From Diplolepis rosae (taxonomy: Eukaryota; Arthropoda; Insecta; Hymenoptera; Diplolepididae), in the NCBI GenBank assembly GCA_030998225.1, contig JAPYXD010000608.1, positions 2,634,501 through 2,698,500 of the forward strand: a stretch of DNA of 64,000 nt. The letters are read 5' to 3'. Of this stretch, positions 1-11,249 are shown one piece after another. The translations under genes were made by a program, and so were the position numbers. The notes beneath the pieces were generated by a model. It saw only the letters and a list, made by a program, of their open reading frames with translations, had not been told where the DNA came from and ran no database searches. How positions within the stretch are numbered: the stretch's first letter is position 1; each line of letters begins with the position of its first letter.

Positions 1-172
1 CATTTAAGGTATTACCTTTCTTTCATAGATATTTTTAGAAACATTCACCTAAAATAAATATCTAAACATTTTATTTTAAATTTGAGGATGATTTAAACAC
101 TTAAAAAATAATTTTCTATTGAAATTTAAAGTCAATAAATTTTCAAAGTTTCAAAACAAAATATCGTCAATT

Positions 173-1914
173 GTAACGTTCAAGGTCAATTAGAGGTTAT
201 TTGAAGTTAAGAAAGTTTTCCAAGAGGTCAGTGTAATTCCTGAAGTACATTTCAACAAGAAATTCATTAGTGAGCTCTGTATTGATCTTGGTGATGATCT
301 TCAAGGTTTTTTCAAGGTTTCTTGCAAGCAGTTTACGTTTACGTTTAGCATTACCCAGGAACAACGACGTGCATGTAGTAAATTCTGTTCCCTTTGGGGC
401 GCGTGATTAGCGTGAGTCCCCTTCCCTCTCACGCTTCAGTGAAGATGTTCGAACTGAAAACCTTGAGCTTCTTGACAAAAAGCTATGCGATTGTAAAAAT
501 GAGTTACAGCATTACAAATCATCTCCCTATCAATCAAAGTAGCCTCTTGCAGAATCCGATTCTGCAATTCGTCTAAGCTTTGGGGTTGCGTTGAGTATAC
601 TTTGCTCTTTAAATAACCCCAAAGAAAATAGTCGAGAGGCGTCAGATCAGGAGATCTAGTAGGCTACTCGATTTCACCCCTTCTTCCAATCCACCTATAA
701 GGGAACTGAGTATCCAAATATGCTCGAACCTCTCTACCGTAATGAGCCGCTGCTCCGTCCTGCTGGAACCGAATATTTTAAAAATTATCGCCTGCAATCT
801 CCCTTATTCTTGGTACAATTTGGTTTCTGAGAAGCTCTTCATATGCACGGGCATTGAGATTACCATCGATGAAGAAAGGGCCTATCAATGTATCATTCAA
901 GATACCGGACCAAACATTAATCTTTTGTGGATATTGTGTGTGACTCTCCAACATCCAATCAGGATTTGTGTCGGACCAATATCCACACTTTTGTCTGTTA
1001 ACTTCACCTTTTAAAGTAAAAGTAGCTTTATCTGAAAATACTGTATTGTACAAGGAAAGAGGACCTCTATCAATTCTGTCCATCATGATTTCACAAAATT
1101 CAACCCGCGGATCAGGATCGTCTTCATTAAGCTCTTGTACCAGATGAACTTTGTAAGGATGGAAATTAATGCTTTTTAAAATATTTCGCACTGTCTCAGG
1201 AGTAACGTCACGCTCATCACTAGCTCGACGTAAACTAAGGTGTGGGTTTTCAGCAAATGCTTGGGCTATGTCCATCTGCATCTCCTCAGATCCTACAGAT
1301 TTTGGCCGACCAGTTCTCTGAAGGTCGTTGATAGATCCATGATTCATAAAGCGCCTTACAGTTATTTCAATTGTTGATTTTGAGATAGGATTTAACCCTT
1401 CTCCATTACGAAAAGTGCGATTAAAAAGCAAACGAACTTGATCATAAGATCGAACTCGATCTCCCCAACCACGCATCATTAATACAGATACCCTCTCTCG
1501 TTCCGAAAGTTTAGCTTGCGCCATGATAATCTTTTATCGAAAGATAGTAAGTATGTACTCGTAATACGTAAATTTAGTTTCGATTCGTAATATTCGTATG
1601 GAGATAGAAAAACGGTATAGGACTTATGGTATCGCCTTAGGTATTGACTTAGGTATCGAAAAACGGTATGGGACTTTTCGATATAACTCTTGGGGGGGGG
1701 GGGGGCAGAACACTCACCAGAACTCCTGGAACTTTTAATGAAAAATTTCCTATACACATGATTTTACAATATTCATAATGCTATAACCAAGATCAATACA
1801 GAGCTCACTAATGAATTTTTCGTTGAAATTTACTTCAGGAATGACCTTCACTTTTTTGAAAAATATTTTACCTGAGGAAATATCCAACCGTCCCGGGACT
1901 TTTTAGACACCCTG
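173..1914 (-). mobile_element. DD41D Tc1/mariner-type transposon, inactive
   Basis: The right end carries a typical terminal motif (reading inward on the minus strand, CAGGGTGTCTAAAAAGTCCC) followed by a TA target dinucleotide at 1915-1916. A subterminal block at about 225-290 (ending in GAGCTCTGTATTGATC) recurs inverted at about 1795-1850, giving long imperfect inverted repeats. The outermost left repeat is not recognisable, so the left end is eroded. It sits inside one arm of the flanking foldback element. Its transposase is described separately. Confidence 0.75.
436..1524 (-). pseudogene. DD41D-type transposase with two in-frame stops
   Basis: The frame stays open from the ATG at 1524 to a TGA at 436-438 (363 codons) except for a TAA at 775-777 and a TAG at 664-666; the TAG replaces the Trp expected just before the SPDLTPLDYF motif. 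The N-terminal third looks like paired helix-turn-helix DNA binding. The DDE-type core shows FSDKATF (first Asp), FQQDGAAAHY (second Asp) and TPLDYFLW (third Asp); 41 residues separate the last two, the spacing of the DD41D group common in insects. With no frameshift and two stops it is a fairly recent corpse. Family assignment is by motif and spacing. Confidence 0.85.
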
Positions 1915-2004
1915 TATATTAAGGAATGATAAAATATTATATTGGAGTTTGAAAAATAAAATATTAAAATACTTGAGCAATACATAAATTATATCTGAAT
2001 ATAC

Positions 2005-2690
2005 ACTCAAAATCCTGCAAGCATTGTCGATCGTCGCGTAATAACCCTCATTATGCGCCTAGGCACATAATATAGTATTATGTGCCTCCGGCGCGTAAAA
2101 TAATTTTTACGCTACAGTTGAGAGTAGCGTAACGTTGTGTATCATGATAAGAGGAATGTAATGTAAAAATTGAACTGGGCATACGCCTATCACGATACAG
2201 CGGAACGTAATCTTCTTCTTATTCTTCAACTTCTTCGTACAGCGTTGGCACCGTACTGACAAAGCCTTCTACATTTGAACTGCGCATACGTCTATTACAA
2301 CACGCTACTACTACACAAGATCGAGAAAATCAAAATGGCCGGGAGTATTCGCGAAATGTCAAGTGAGATGGGCGATAATCACGGAAATTTCTACCTTTTC
2401 AGATTGGATTCGAGTGTACGCATAAAAACTCATATATGCGCCGAAGTCACATAATATACAATATGTGCCAATGCACACAATTCGGGTAATTACGAGACTC
2501 GCTTAAAATGCTCGCAGGACTGATCGTGCCTCGGCTTCGTCTCGGCTTTGCCTCAGCTACGCCTTGACTACGCCTCACCTACGCGTCGACTACGCCTTGG
2601 CTTCGATCTCCTGCGAGCATTGTCGCGTAATAACCCTCATTATGCGCCTAGGCACATAATATACTATTATTTTCTTCCAAATCTCTCAAA
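2005..2690 (+). repeat. Repeat A, copy 1 (dispersed, with GC-rich hairpin)
   Basis: This block is repeated at 28040-28610, partly at 28683-28845, and in reverse at 21975-22130. Shared landmarks are GCGCCTAGGCACATAATATA, the ACTACTACACAAGATCGA stretch, and a hairpin with arms around TGCTCGCAGG at 2507-2621. The hairpin loop holds a short GC-rich tandem repeat. I see no convincing protein. It behaves like a dispersed non-autonomous element, but I could not define clean ends. Confidence 0.7.
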
Positions 2691-3200
2691 AAGGAAAAAC
2701 AATCGTAGACTTTATTTAAGGAAATGATTTTGCAGAACAACGCTTATTTCGTATCTCACATATTTTGGTGAAAAAAATGGAATTTTTTCAATATTTAAAA
2801 TCAAAACATAAAATATACATCCTGTCGAGAAATGTCTTAATGAGAATCTGTAGACCTCATTTAGGCAAATAATTTTCGATCTAGACGTTTTTTTGTATCC
2901 CACATATTTTATCTAAAAAATGGAATTGCTGAATTTTAATCGTATTTTTGGAATTGAAACGAAAAATGTATGTTTTATCAGAAACTGCGTGAGACAAAAA
3001 TGCTAGATCTTTTTAAAACGAACAAATTTGCATTCTTACGTTTTTTCGTATTTCACACATTATTGATTAAAAAAATTGAATTTTGGATTTTCAATAGTAT
3101 TTTTTTAAGTTAAAAAGAAAAATATACATCCTATGAAAAAATGTTGCTACTCAAGCTGATTAAAAATTTTCACCTCACGGTTTTGTGACCTATGCATAGA
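2690..3200 (+). repeat. Diverged repeat B sub-units
   Basis: Diverged copies of the internal tandem units of repeat B (compare 8431-8740, 9800-10120 and the reverse of 14880-15400). The recurring landmark is CGTATCTCACATATTTTG within units of about 150 bp. The characteristic ends of repeat B are missing. Non-coding. Confidence 0.6.
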
Positions 3201-3991
3201 TTTAAATTAAAAAATTGAAAAAATCTACGAAAATGATGAATTTTCTGATTAAAATAGTTAACTAACAAAGCTATTAAATTTTCAATCAATACCTCAACTT
3301 GAAATTTTAAATATTTATTGACTATGGAATTTCATTGATATTTGAAAAACATTCGCCTAACATAAGCATTTTTGAGATTATGTGAAATTTTTAGAAAATT
3401 CCCAGTAAAATTTAAAGTCAACAAATCTGAATCTAATGTATAATTTCGAGTGTATAATTAGATATAATTTATTTATTGCTCAAGTATTTTAATATTTTAT
3501 TTTTTAAACTCCAATATCATATTTTATCATTCCTTAATATATAATATTCTCTACATAATTTTCTAATTGGATTATTTGATTTGCATGGCTGAAAAATCTT
3601 GACATTGATATTTTGTTTTGAAACTTTAAAAATTTATTGATTTGAAATTTCAATAGAAAATTATTTTTTAAGTGTTAAAATCATCCTAAAATTTAAAATA
3701 AAATGTTTAGATATTCATTTTAGGTGAATGTTTCTAAAAATATCTAAGAAAGAAAGGTAATATCTGTTGTGAAATCAGCCATTTTGCCATCTCAAAACAG
3801 ACGCTAAAAGTACAATTTTCACTAGATGTGTTGGAGAAAATAATATTTCCCACAGTGCACATGCGCACTTCGAGTGAAAGATTATATTTTCCGCACACCC
3901 CCATGTTAAAGTCCAAACTTTTAAGTGATTTCTATTGATGGAAATAATTAAAAATCGATTCCATTTGGACTACCACCATTGCAAAACATTA

Positions 3992-4177
3992 AATTGAGGG
4001 TGCGCATGCAATAACCGTCTAGGCGCTCGGCCAGTAGGCCGAGCGGAGGGGAGACGCGACAACTGATTAGCTGAAATTTTATTTCGGGAAAAATTCGACT
4101 TATCAGTTGTCGCGTCTCCCCTCCGTTCGGCCTACTGGCCGAGCGCCTAGACGGTTATTGCATGCGCACCCTCAATT
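3992..4177. mobile_element. Hairpin MITE with about 77-bp near-perfect arms
   Basis: Bases 3992-4069 and 4099-4177 are nearly perfect reverse complements (about one mismatch in the GC-rich part), separated by about 30 bases. The arms begin AATTGAGGGTGCGCATGC and contain a second small palindrome, CGGCCAGTAGGCCG. The GC content is far above the surroundings. This is the form of a foldback MITE; transcribed, it would make a long stem-loop. No coding capacity. Confidence 0.8.
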
Positions 4178-4738
4178 GTCGACCTATCCCCGTAATAGAC
4201 TAAAAGTTTGAGTTATTTGGGTTCACAGAAACAATTTAAAATGACTTCGAGTTCGACAATCATAACCAGAAATTATAAAATTCGTTCTGTACGCTCTACA
4301 TGATTAACAAGTGGCATATTTTCTAAGTTTATTATAAATCATAATTGTTTGAAAAATTTGCAAAGAAGCAAAATATACCTCTCTAGCGAACCGCTGCTTT
4401 CCAAACGAAAAACCTAGTGAATAACATTTGCCATAGAGGCTATTGTTTGTTACTCATACACGTAAATATAATCTCTATGACAAATGTTACTCACCAGGTA
4501 CTTCTTTTGGACTTTTGGAGTGGCTGAACGGAAGGGCTACGCTACACCGTAACCATAAAGTAACCCTAACGTAACTTTAACGTAATATCGCAATACAAAT
4601 AATAAAAGCAACAAAAGAAATATTCAACTTTTTGGAATTTTGATTCTACGTTAAAATAGTCGTTATAAGATAATGGAGGAATGCAAAATTTTTTTTTTAA
4701 CGTTAGAAATATAGTATGTACTTTCTATCTCCCATGCT

Positions 4739-6170
4739 GGTCGCGTGAACCGAACTGTTAGCGAATTGGGTATCATTTCGGTAACGATTAGGTAACATTT
4801 CAGTAACAAGACACTAAACTGAACAAATAGCGCAAAATTAATACTCAAAATTTTAATAGTATGATTCTCTGTTGTAATTGACCTTATAAACTTAGCAATA
4901 AAAATTGATAATTTTATTTCTAGGCTGTAGAAAATAGTACAAACACGATGTCGAATTTCAATTTTAATTCTAGAAAATTAACATGTAGTCGGCAACAGTC
5001 TTGAAAATTATTATTTACAAAACCTTATTTCAATAAATATGTACTACCAACAGTAAACTTAATGCCGCCTTCACTAGGCGTGAAAATTCAACATGTTTTT
5101 TTCTATTTTCTATAGCCGGGAAATAAAATTATCGATTTTCATTGTTAAGTTCATCATGTCAATTTCAACAAAGAATGACGCTATTAACATTTTGAGTATT
5201 AATTTTGCACCATTTATTTAGTACACTGTCATGTTACCAAAATGATACCCAATTCGGTAACAGTTCGGTTCACTGCAAAAAGAAGTGTCTTACCTGGAAT
5301 CTTACTGTAAGATATGAGATGGGAATTTGCTATCTTCTGTCTTAAAATAAGATGTCTCACGAAGTGTCTTATTCAAAATTAAGACGACTTATGTATCTTG
5401 GTACGAATAAAGATGTAATTTCCGTCTTACAAAATAAGATACTTGATTGAGTTAGATAATGTATCTTAGTTTAAGATGTTTAGGGTGTCATAAGATGGTT
5501 CTGGCATAAGATGTTTCTGAATTGTAAGATATAGCAGGTCAATAAGTTAGCAAAATCTAAGACGCGTAAAGTGTCAAAGAAGTAGTGGTCGAAAGATAGA
5601 ATCTCTCAAAGGGTTATAGTTACAGTTCATAACCTCAAAAAATGGAGCGTTTTGAGTGTTGCATGTTTTTCTTCTGTGGTGTAATATCAACACATTTAGA
5701 GGAATATATTGTTCATTTTCATCGACACGATCCTTCATTTAAACTTTAGATATGACGGATGTGGAGCTACATATAAAAATTGGGAATCGTATCAGCAACA
5801 CGTAACTCGATATCAGGTATACCTTCTGTTTTAACGTAGTGGATACGTTTGCTAAGTCGCTTATCTCCTTTCCCAATAGAGCATTTTCTTGAATTAATTT
5901 TTTTAAGAAGTACATATAGCCATGTAAACCACCACATGTATAACAGATACCGGTGTGCCGTAAGCTTTTTCTCACAATGTAGAGGTTATAAGGAACAAGA
6001 ACTGTCGGTAACTTAAGTAACCTGTGTTACCGATGGTTCAACTCAAGATATTTTACGTGTCTCCAATTAATATGCTTTAGGCAACTTGAATGTGACTACC
6101 GAAACATCTTAGAAATAACTACACAAGTATCTTATATTAAGACACTTCTTTTTGCAGTGTTCACGCGACC
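4739..6170. mobile_element. Foldback DNA element interrupted by a CACTG element
   Basis: The left arm (4739-4968) is the reverse complement of 5083-5270 plus 6160-6170. The outer end reads GGTCGCGTGAACCGAACTG on both sides. The right arm is split near its outer end by the 5271-6159 insertion. I see no transposase. Target duplication is unclear. Confidence 0.7.
5271..6159. mobile_element. CACTG-ended non-autonomous DNA transposon
   Basis: An 889-bp insertion with about 22-bp terminal inverted repeats beginning CACTGCAAAAAGAAGTGTC. It splits a foldback arm whose undisturbed version reads CGGTTCACGCGACC at 4739-4752 (reverse strand), so the insertion point is visible; the flanks suggest a 2-bp TT duplication. 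The first 250 bases are crowded with TAAGAT/ATCTTA and GTCTTA motifs, as expected of subterminal transposase-binding repeats. No transposase ORF. CAC-starting ends suggest the CMC (CACTA/Mirage/Chapaev) group, which is inference. Confidence 0.7.
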
Positions 6171-7034
6171 TGCGAAGGCTGTTATCGTGAGCTGCGTGTT
6201 TTCTTTAAGACCCATCGAAATATTCGGCGAAAGTAAATAGGGAGCATATTGCCGAAGTAGATAAGCTGGCACAGAATAGCAACTCTATGTAAGTTGATAA
6301 AAATGTTTATTCACATAGAAACGTCTTATACGAGAGGCCTGTTGGCAGAATACTTGTATCTCTTTCATTTTTCATTATTTTTAAAGATTTTAACTGAGTG
6401 TAAACGTAAACATTATTGAAAGCAAATATTGAAATGAATAATATGCGCATTTTTCAAATTCGTAAGGAATACTTTTTTTCCTCTTAAACACCTTAAATTC
6501 CTCAATTAAGTGCACAAAAAGTAAAGAGTTATATTGAAAACTAAAAAATTTTGATTTAAAAATAAAATTATTATCTAAATCTAAAGAAACCGATCTAGTT
6601 TCTGTAAAATTCAAGGGTATATAACATGATGAATAAGTCTGTTAAAAAATCTAGTGTACATATAAAATCCAAGCAATGAACCAATTGAGTAATTAAACGT
6701 ATAAAAATAAGTAAAAAACGCAGTTAGTTTCTAACTATTATACTTCATGATGGTTTGGCATGAGATACACATAAGTGTAGCGCTACAAGTAATCTTATAT
6801 AAAAAAAGCCAGTTGAACTATAAATAAGTAGAAATGATGGTGATGTAGCAATGACCAAGTTAAACACCGTACATTTTTTCTTTCCGGTTTGAAAAAGCTA
6901 ATGTACTTTCTAAAAAGCGTTAGAAACAACCTCAAAAATACTATAACTCTCATTTTTTAATGTACTGTCTCAAAAAATAATAATTGTGATACAAACTTGT
7001 TCATTACATCGTAATCAAATAGAAGAATAAAAAA
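6171..7034. other. AT-rich intron sequence, nothing recognised
   Basis: No coding signal, no clear inverted repeat and no match to the repeat families elsewhere in the window. Confidence 0.5.
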
Positions 7035-7107
7035 TGACGCTAAAAAGAATCGAACCCGCGACATCAACACTTCCAGTCCGGCCACTTACCACTGCGCTGC
7101 TGCGCCA
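7035..7107 (-). tRNA. tRNA-like sequence, probably a pseudogene
   Basis: A 73-nt minus-strand segment with an A-box-like stretch (CAGCGCAGTGGTAAG) and a B box (GGTTCGATTC). The two ends pair over six positions. The T-stem 3' side is a run of T and pairs poorly, and the D and anticodon stems are weak. This fits a decayed tRNA gene or a tRNA-derived SINE head rather than a working tRNA. Both Pol III boxes are at normal spacing. No identity is assigned. Confidence 0.35.
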
Positions 7108-7525
7108 TTGTTGCTTGGCGGTCCACTTGGACCGAACCAAGAGACATTCCAAACACGCGCGCGCTACACGATTTTTAAAAATTCGTTTCTCCGAAACAAA
7201 GGCCCACTAAAGAAAACGCCGAAATACGTGTCTAATACTTTTCGATATAGTGTCACCGATAAATTTGTCAAGCCAAAATTGGACCGACACCTGTTGGGAT
7301 CCCCTTGTAAGCAGGTCATTTTAATTTTCTTTGACTTGGTTACTGTCACATCGCCGACATTTCTAATTAGTCTAACTGGTTATTTTATATGAGTAATGGC
7401 TTCTTTATATTTGATCCCAAGTGAAGACAATATACGCTTGTGTCAAGCAGGCTGATTGAGTTACTTAACATTTTTTAGCAGAAGTTAATATTTATCGAGG
7501 TAGATAATTTTTAATTCCAACTTAC

Positions 7526-7784
7526 TAATGACATTATATAGAGGTTCGCCTGTATTTGAATCCCATGCAACTGTAGATTCTCTCTGGTTTGTAATACCAA
7601 CTGTAATAATATCACTTATACTTAGATGCAGGACATCTAATTTTTTTTTGACGTCCTTGACACAGGCCTTTATAGCAAAAAGTATCTCTTTAGGATCTTG
7701 TTCCACCCAACCTTCTTGTGGACTGATTTGTTCAATATCGATTTGATGAGAAACGAGTTCTGCGACGTGTTTTGCATTGAAGAC
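7526..7784 (-). CDS. Glycerol kinase, exon 2
   Basis: This exon encodes about 86 residues typical of the N-terminal FGGY kinase domain, including SPQEGWVEQDPKEI and GITNQREST, both hallmarks of glycerol kinase (ATP + glycerol to glycerol 3-phosphate; cytosolic or at the mitochondrial outer membrane). The acceptor is AG at 7785-7786 after a T-rich tract, and the donor is GTAAGT at 7520-7525. The join to exon 1 (33785-33859) is phase 0 and gives a continuous kinase N-terminus. The exon ends in phase 1 just after GEPLYNVI, where other glycerol kinases continue with a Trp-Leu-Asp segment. Later exons lie left of the window. No damage is seen. Confidence 0.93.
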
Positions 7785-8042
7785 CTGTTTTATCAAAATT
7801 TAACATAAATTATACAATGACATAGAAATACAATAAATACTTAAGTTTCAAATGTCCTCTATGTTGATTTATACATAGTTAAAATAAAACTATAGAAATT
7901 CAAAGATTTTTAAGATTTTGTGATTCAAAATAAATGGTTCAAAATTTTAAGAATTCGAAAAAGCTCGAATCCTCAAAAAAAAATCGACCAAATTTAGACC
8001 AAAATCACCATATTTTAACAACAAACCATCAGAAAAACAAAT

Positions 8043-9042
8043 AAAAAAATCTGCCCGCTTCGCGGGCATATTTTCATTGCGCGCAGCTCGCTTCGCTCGC
8101 AAGTTTGGGCGCGCCTAGGGCGCGCGATTCGATCGTCGCGCTTCGCGCTCCGTTCTTTCTGGACCTCGCGCTTCGCATAGGTTTAAGTTTATTTCTTATA
8201 ATTTAATACTAATGCTCAAACCAATTTAATGATATTAAAGATGATGTAAATTAGTCATTTTCTCAAATTCACTAAGTTTCTTTTTCAGTTTAAGTGAAAC
8301 AGGAAATTCAATTTACTTAAGGCTCTATCGGCCTTAAGGAACACATTCTCATCATGACACTCGCGCTTCGCGCTCGATTTTCTGTATGCATTTTTGTAAC
8401 TTTTTAATAAATTACATGATTATTGATAAATTTATTTTCTTCCAAATATCTCAAAAAGGAAAAACAATCGTAGACTTTATTTAAGGAAACGATTTTGCAG
8501 AACAACGCTTATTTCGTATCTCACATATTTTGGTGAAACAAATCGAATTTTTTCAATATTAAAAATCAAAAAATTAAAATATACATCCTGTCGAGAAATT
8601 TCTCGATAAGAATGTGTAGACCTTATTTAGCCAAACAATTTTTCATCTCAAAGTTTTTTTTGTATCTCACATATTTTGTCTAAAAAATGGAATTTTTGAA
8701 TTTTAATCGTATTTTTTGGAATTGAAACGAAAAATATATTTTTCAAAAAATTATTTTCAAAAACACAAAAGTAGTGCTCAATCCCTCAATTTTGATTGGA
8801 TGTGGCTGGTTAACGAACTTGTCCTTACTTTTTCGGCTCCGATAAAGTGTACCAAAGCTCAATTCAATCTTATAATTCTATCGAGAGTTATACCGCACAC
8901 GACCTACAGACAGACAGACAGACACTTTCGTAAAAACCATTTTTTCTGACTCAGGGGGTCTCAAAACGTAAAGATTTGATGAAAATTTCGAAAGTCATTT
9001 TTCACATAAAACCAATACCTTCTCATCCATGATGAGAATGTA
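8043..9042 (+). repeat. Repeat B, copy 1
   Basis: Starts with a GC-rich hairpin stretch around CTGCCCGCTTCGCGGGC, followed by several CTTCGCGCTC motifs, an AT-rich block, two internal units of about 150 bp, a (CAGA)n microsatellite, and a 3' end that folds on itself (TTCTCATC CAT GATGAGAA) just before TA at 9041-9042. The same layout occurs reversed at 14395-15800. Non-coding. Class unknown; the 3' hairpin recalls Helitrons, but the CTRR end is missing. Confidence 0.7.
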
Positions 9043-9710
9043 AAAAGGAGGAAAGAAAAAAGATGGCAAACTTCCAAAACCCCTTCCTTCTTTTTCTTTT
9101 TTTCATCCTATTTAGTCTTTATTACCCACCACTATTTACATAAACAAAATGAAGAAAAAAAACTACGCGCCGACGTTTCGGTGCTCTTCCAGCACCCTTT
9201 CCAAGGCTGAAATTCTATAAATGAGGAAAGAAAAAATTATGCCTCCTATCATCCTCCATGGGGACGTAGAACCTTCTCCATGGATGCCAACAGGAAACTG
9301 TTACAATACTTTGTGTATCCCTTCCTATCAAGTACCTGAATGACCCTAAGTGTCATTCAATAAAATGTGAATCGTTTTGCTGAATCTAGAAACTTTAAGA
9401 AAATTTACTGTGGAACATTGTCCTTATGGAGGTTCCCTACCAAAATTATAAGGAACAGATTTTGCTTAAACTTGGACTAATGCTTCATTATTGCGTTTAG
9501 AAACACTCATTGAAATTTCAAGTAGCCTAGGTAGTTAATAACGGAGAAAATAGTGTTTAATTTTTACATGTGTTCTTATGGGAGCATGTAATAAGTCATG
9601 CTTTTTTAATCATTTTGAATTTTTTTAGTAGAGAAGCAACGATCATATTTTCATGAAACTTAGAGCACATATAAACATATATTTTGTAAATCTATAACAT
9701 CTATCTATAA

Positions 9711-10310
9711 CATATTCTCATCATGACACTCGCGCTTCGCGCTCGATTTTCTGTATACATTTCAGTATAACTTTTTAATAAATTACATGATTATTGATAA
9801 ATTTATTTTCTTCCAAATATCTAAAAAGGAAAAACAATCGTAGACTTTATTTAAGAAAACGATTTTGCAGAATAACGCTTATTTCGTATCTCACATATTT
9901 TGGTGAAACAAATCGAATTTTTTCAATATTAAAAATCAAAAAATTAAAATATACATCCTGTCGAGAAATTTCTCGATAAGAATGTGTAGACCTTATTTAG
10001 CCAAACAATTTTTCATCTCAAAGTTTTTTTTGTATCTCACATATTTTGTCTAAAAAATGGAATTTTTGAATTTTAATCGTATTTTTTGGAATTGAAACGA
10101 AAAATATATCTTTTATCAGAAACTGTGTTCTATCGAGAGTTATGCAGCATACGACCTACAGACAGACAGATAGACAGACAGACAGACAGACACTTTCGTA
10201 AAAACCATTTTTTCTGACTCAGGGGGGATCAAAACGTAAAGATTTGATGAAAATTTCGAAAGTCATTTATCACATAAAACCAATACCTTCTCATCCATGA
10301 TGAGAATGTA
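9711..10310 (+). repeat. Repeat B, copy 2 (short form)
   Basis: Begins CATATTCTCATCATGACACTCG, corresponding to an internal point of copy 1 (about 8344), and ends at the same 3' hairpin and TA (10309-10310). It therefore lacks the GC-rich first 300 bases. It carries a (CAGA)n run near 10160-10190. The shared start shows that the ACATTCTCATCATG motif can itself act as an end: it is nearly the inverse of the 3' end. Confidence 0.7.
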
Positions 10311-10647
10311 AAAAAAGTTACTAGAGCAGCTGCTACGCACGCCATGTTTGTAAACGTTTTAGATGATTTTTTGCTCGCACACATAAATAGCACATTTTGA
10401 ACCTTCCTAAAGTAACGTATGGTTATGCTTTATCCAGTTTAGTTCTTTATGCCATTTTTTGAATTACGTTACTTTACATCTATTATTTTGATATCTATTC
10501 ATTTCTAACGCATAAAAGAATTTATAACTTACAAATTACCGCATACCACAAATATCATGCCCTTTCGTAATGCTCCTTTTTACTGAAGCACACCTGCACT
10601 AGGCAACCTGCTTAAATATAATCCATCATGCTGTCATAAAAACCATT

Positions 10648-10884
10648 CTACTTAACTAAATCCGTTTTAAAATTTATAGAATATGTTCCCTCTCTTTTTA
10701 TATATAACGTCTCCATAAATTCTCTTTTTCCCTTAGTGCTTTTCGAGTGCAAAATTTCTACATTATTCCAGTCAAAGTCATGATCGGCGTATTCCTTTCT
10801 ATGATTAGACAAAACATTATGATAATTACACTTTTTCCCAAGATTTCCTTTGTGCTCTTGTGTGAAGTGACTTATGTGGGACAA
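10648..10884 (-). pseudogene. Penelope-like GIY-YIG endonuclease C-terminal fragment
   Basis: The minus strand encodes a fragment with HRKEYADHDFDWNNVEIL and KGKREFMETLYIK, resembling the region downstream of the GIY-YIG core in Penelope-like elements (compare the intact context at 40600-40810). The upstream GIY-YIG core lies on the opposite strand immediately to the right, so the element was rearranged by inversion. No usable start and no complete domain. Confidence 0.6.
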
Positions 10885-10960
10885 ACAGGCAGACTTCTGA
10901 ATACTAGAGTAGAAGAATACAAAAGGAATCTTGGGAGAAAGTGTAATTATTATTTTTTAT
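10855..10960 (+). pseudogene. Penelope-like GIY-YIG core fragment
   Basis: The plus strand encodes VTYVGQTGRLLNTRVEEYK, a GIY-YIG nuclease core (Tyr, YVG, then the conserved Arg helix). It is the inverted partner of the fragment at 10648-10884. About 35 residues survive before a stop. Confidence 0.65.
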
Positions 10961-11249
10961 AAATTTAAAAACGGATTTGGTTAAGTACAATGGTTGTTAT
11001 GACAGCATGATGAATTATATTTAAGGACGATGTTCCACAGTAAATTTTTTTAAAGTTTCTAGATTCAGCGAAACGATTCACATTTTATTGAATGACACTT
11101 AGGGTCATTCGGGTACTTGATACAGTGATCCCAGAATGCGTAAGATTTTTTCTCCCACCACCTTCCCGCGTGCAAGCAACACATATAAACGCGTATTGTC
11201 GATGTATCCCCGCTCCATCGCTTGTTTGCACGCTTGCAAATAGAGAATT

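Larger units (their letters stand above)
10..3762. repeat. Large foldback element with split inverted arms
   Basis: Bases 10-172 are the reverse complement, with few mismatches, of 3598-3762, and 1915-2010 match the reverse complement of 3432-3545. Read together these are two arms of one foldback structure whose left arm was split by the DD41D transposon at 173-1914. About 50 bases of the right arm (3546-3597) have no partner on the left, so the insertion site was also altered. The arms are AT-rich and non-coding. The element may extend left of the window. Confidence 0.75.

Noticed and set aside
7108..7392. 94-codon ORF left of the glycerol kinase exon
   Set aside because: No motif, no repeat match and no conserved partner; overlaps an equally open frame on the other strand.
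8043..9042. Repeat B as a Helitron
   Set aside because: A 3' hairpin is present, but there is no CTRR end and no TC start, and copies sit next to TA rather than between A and T.
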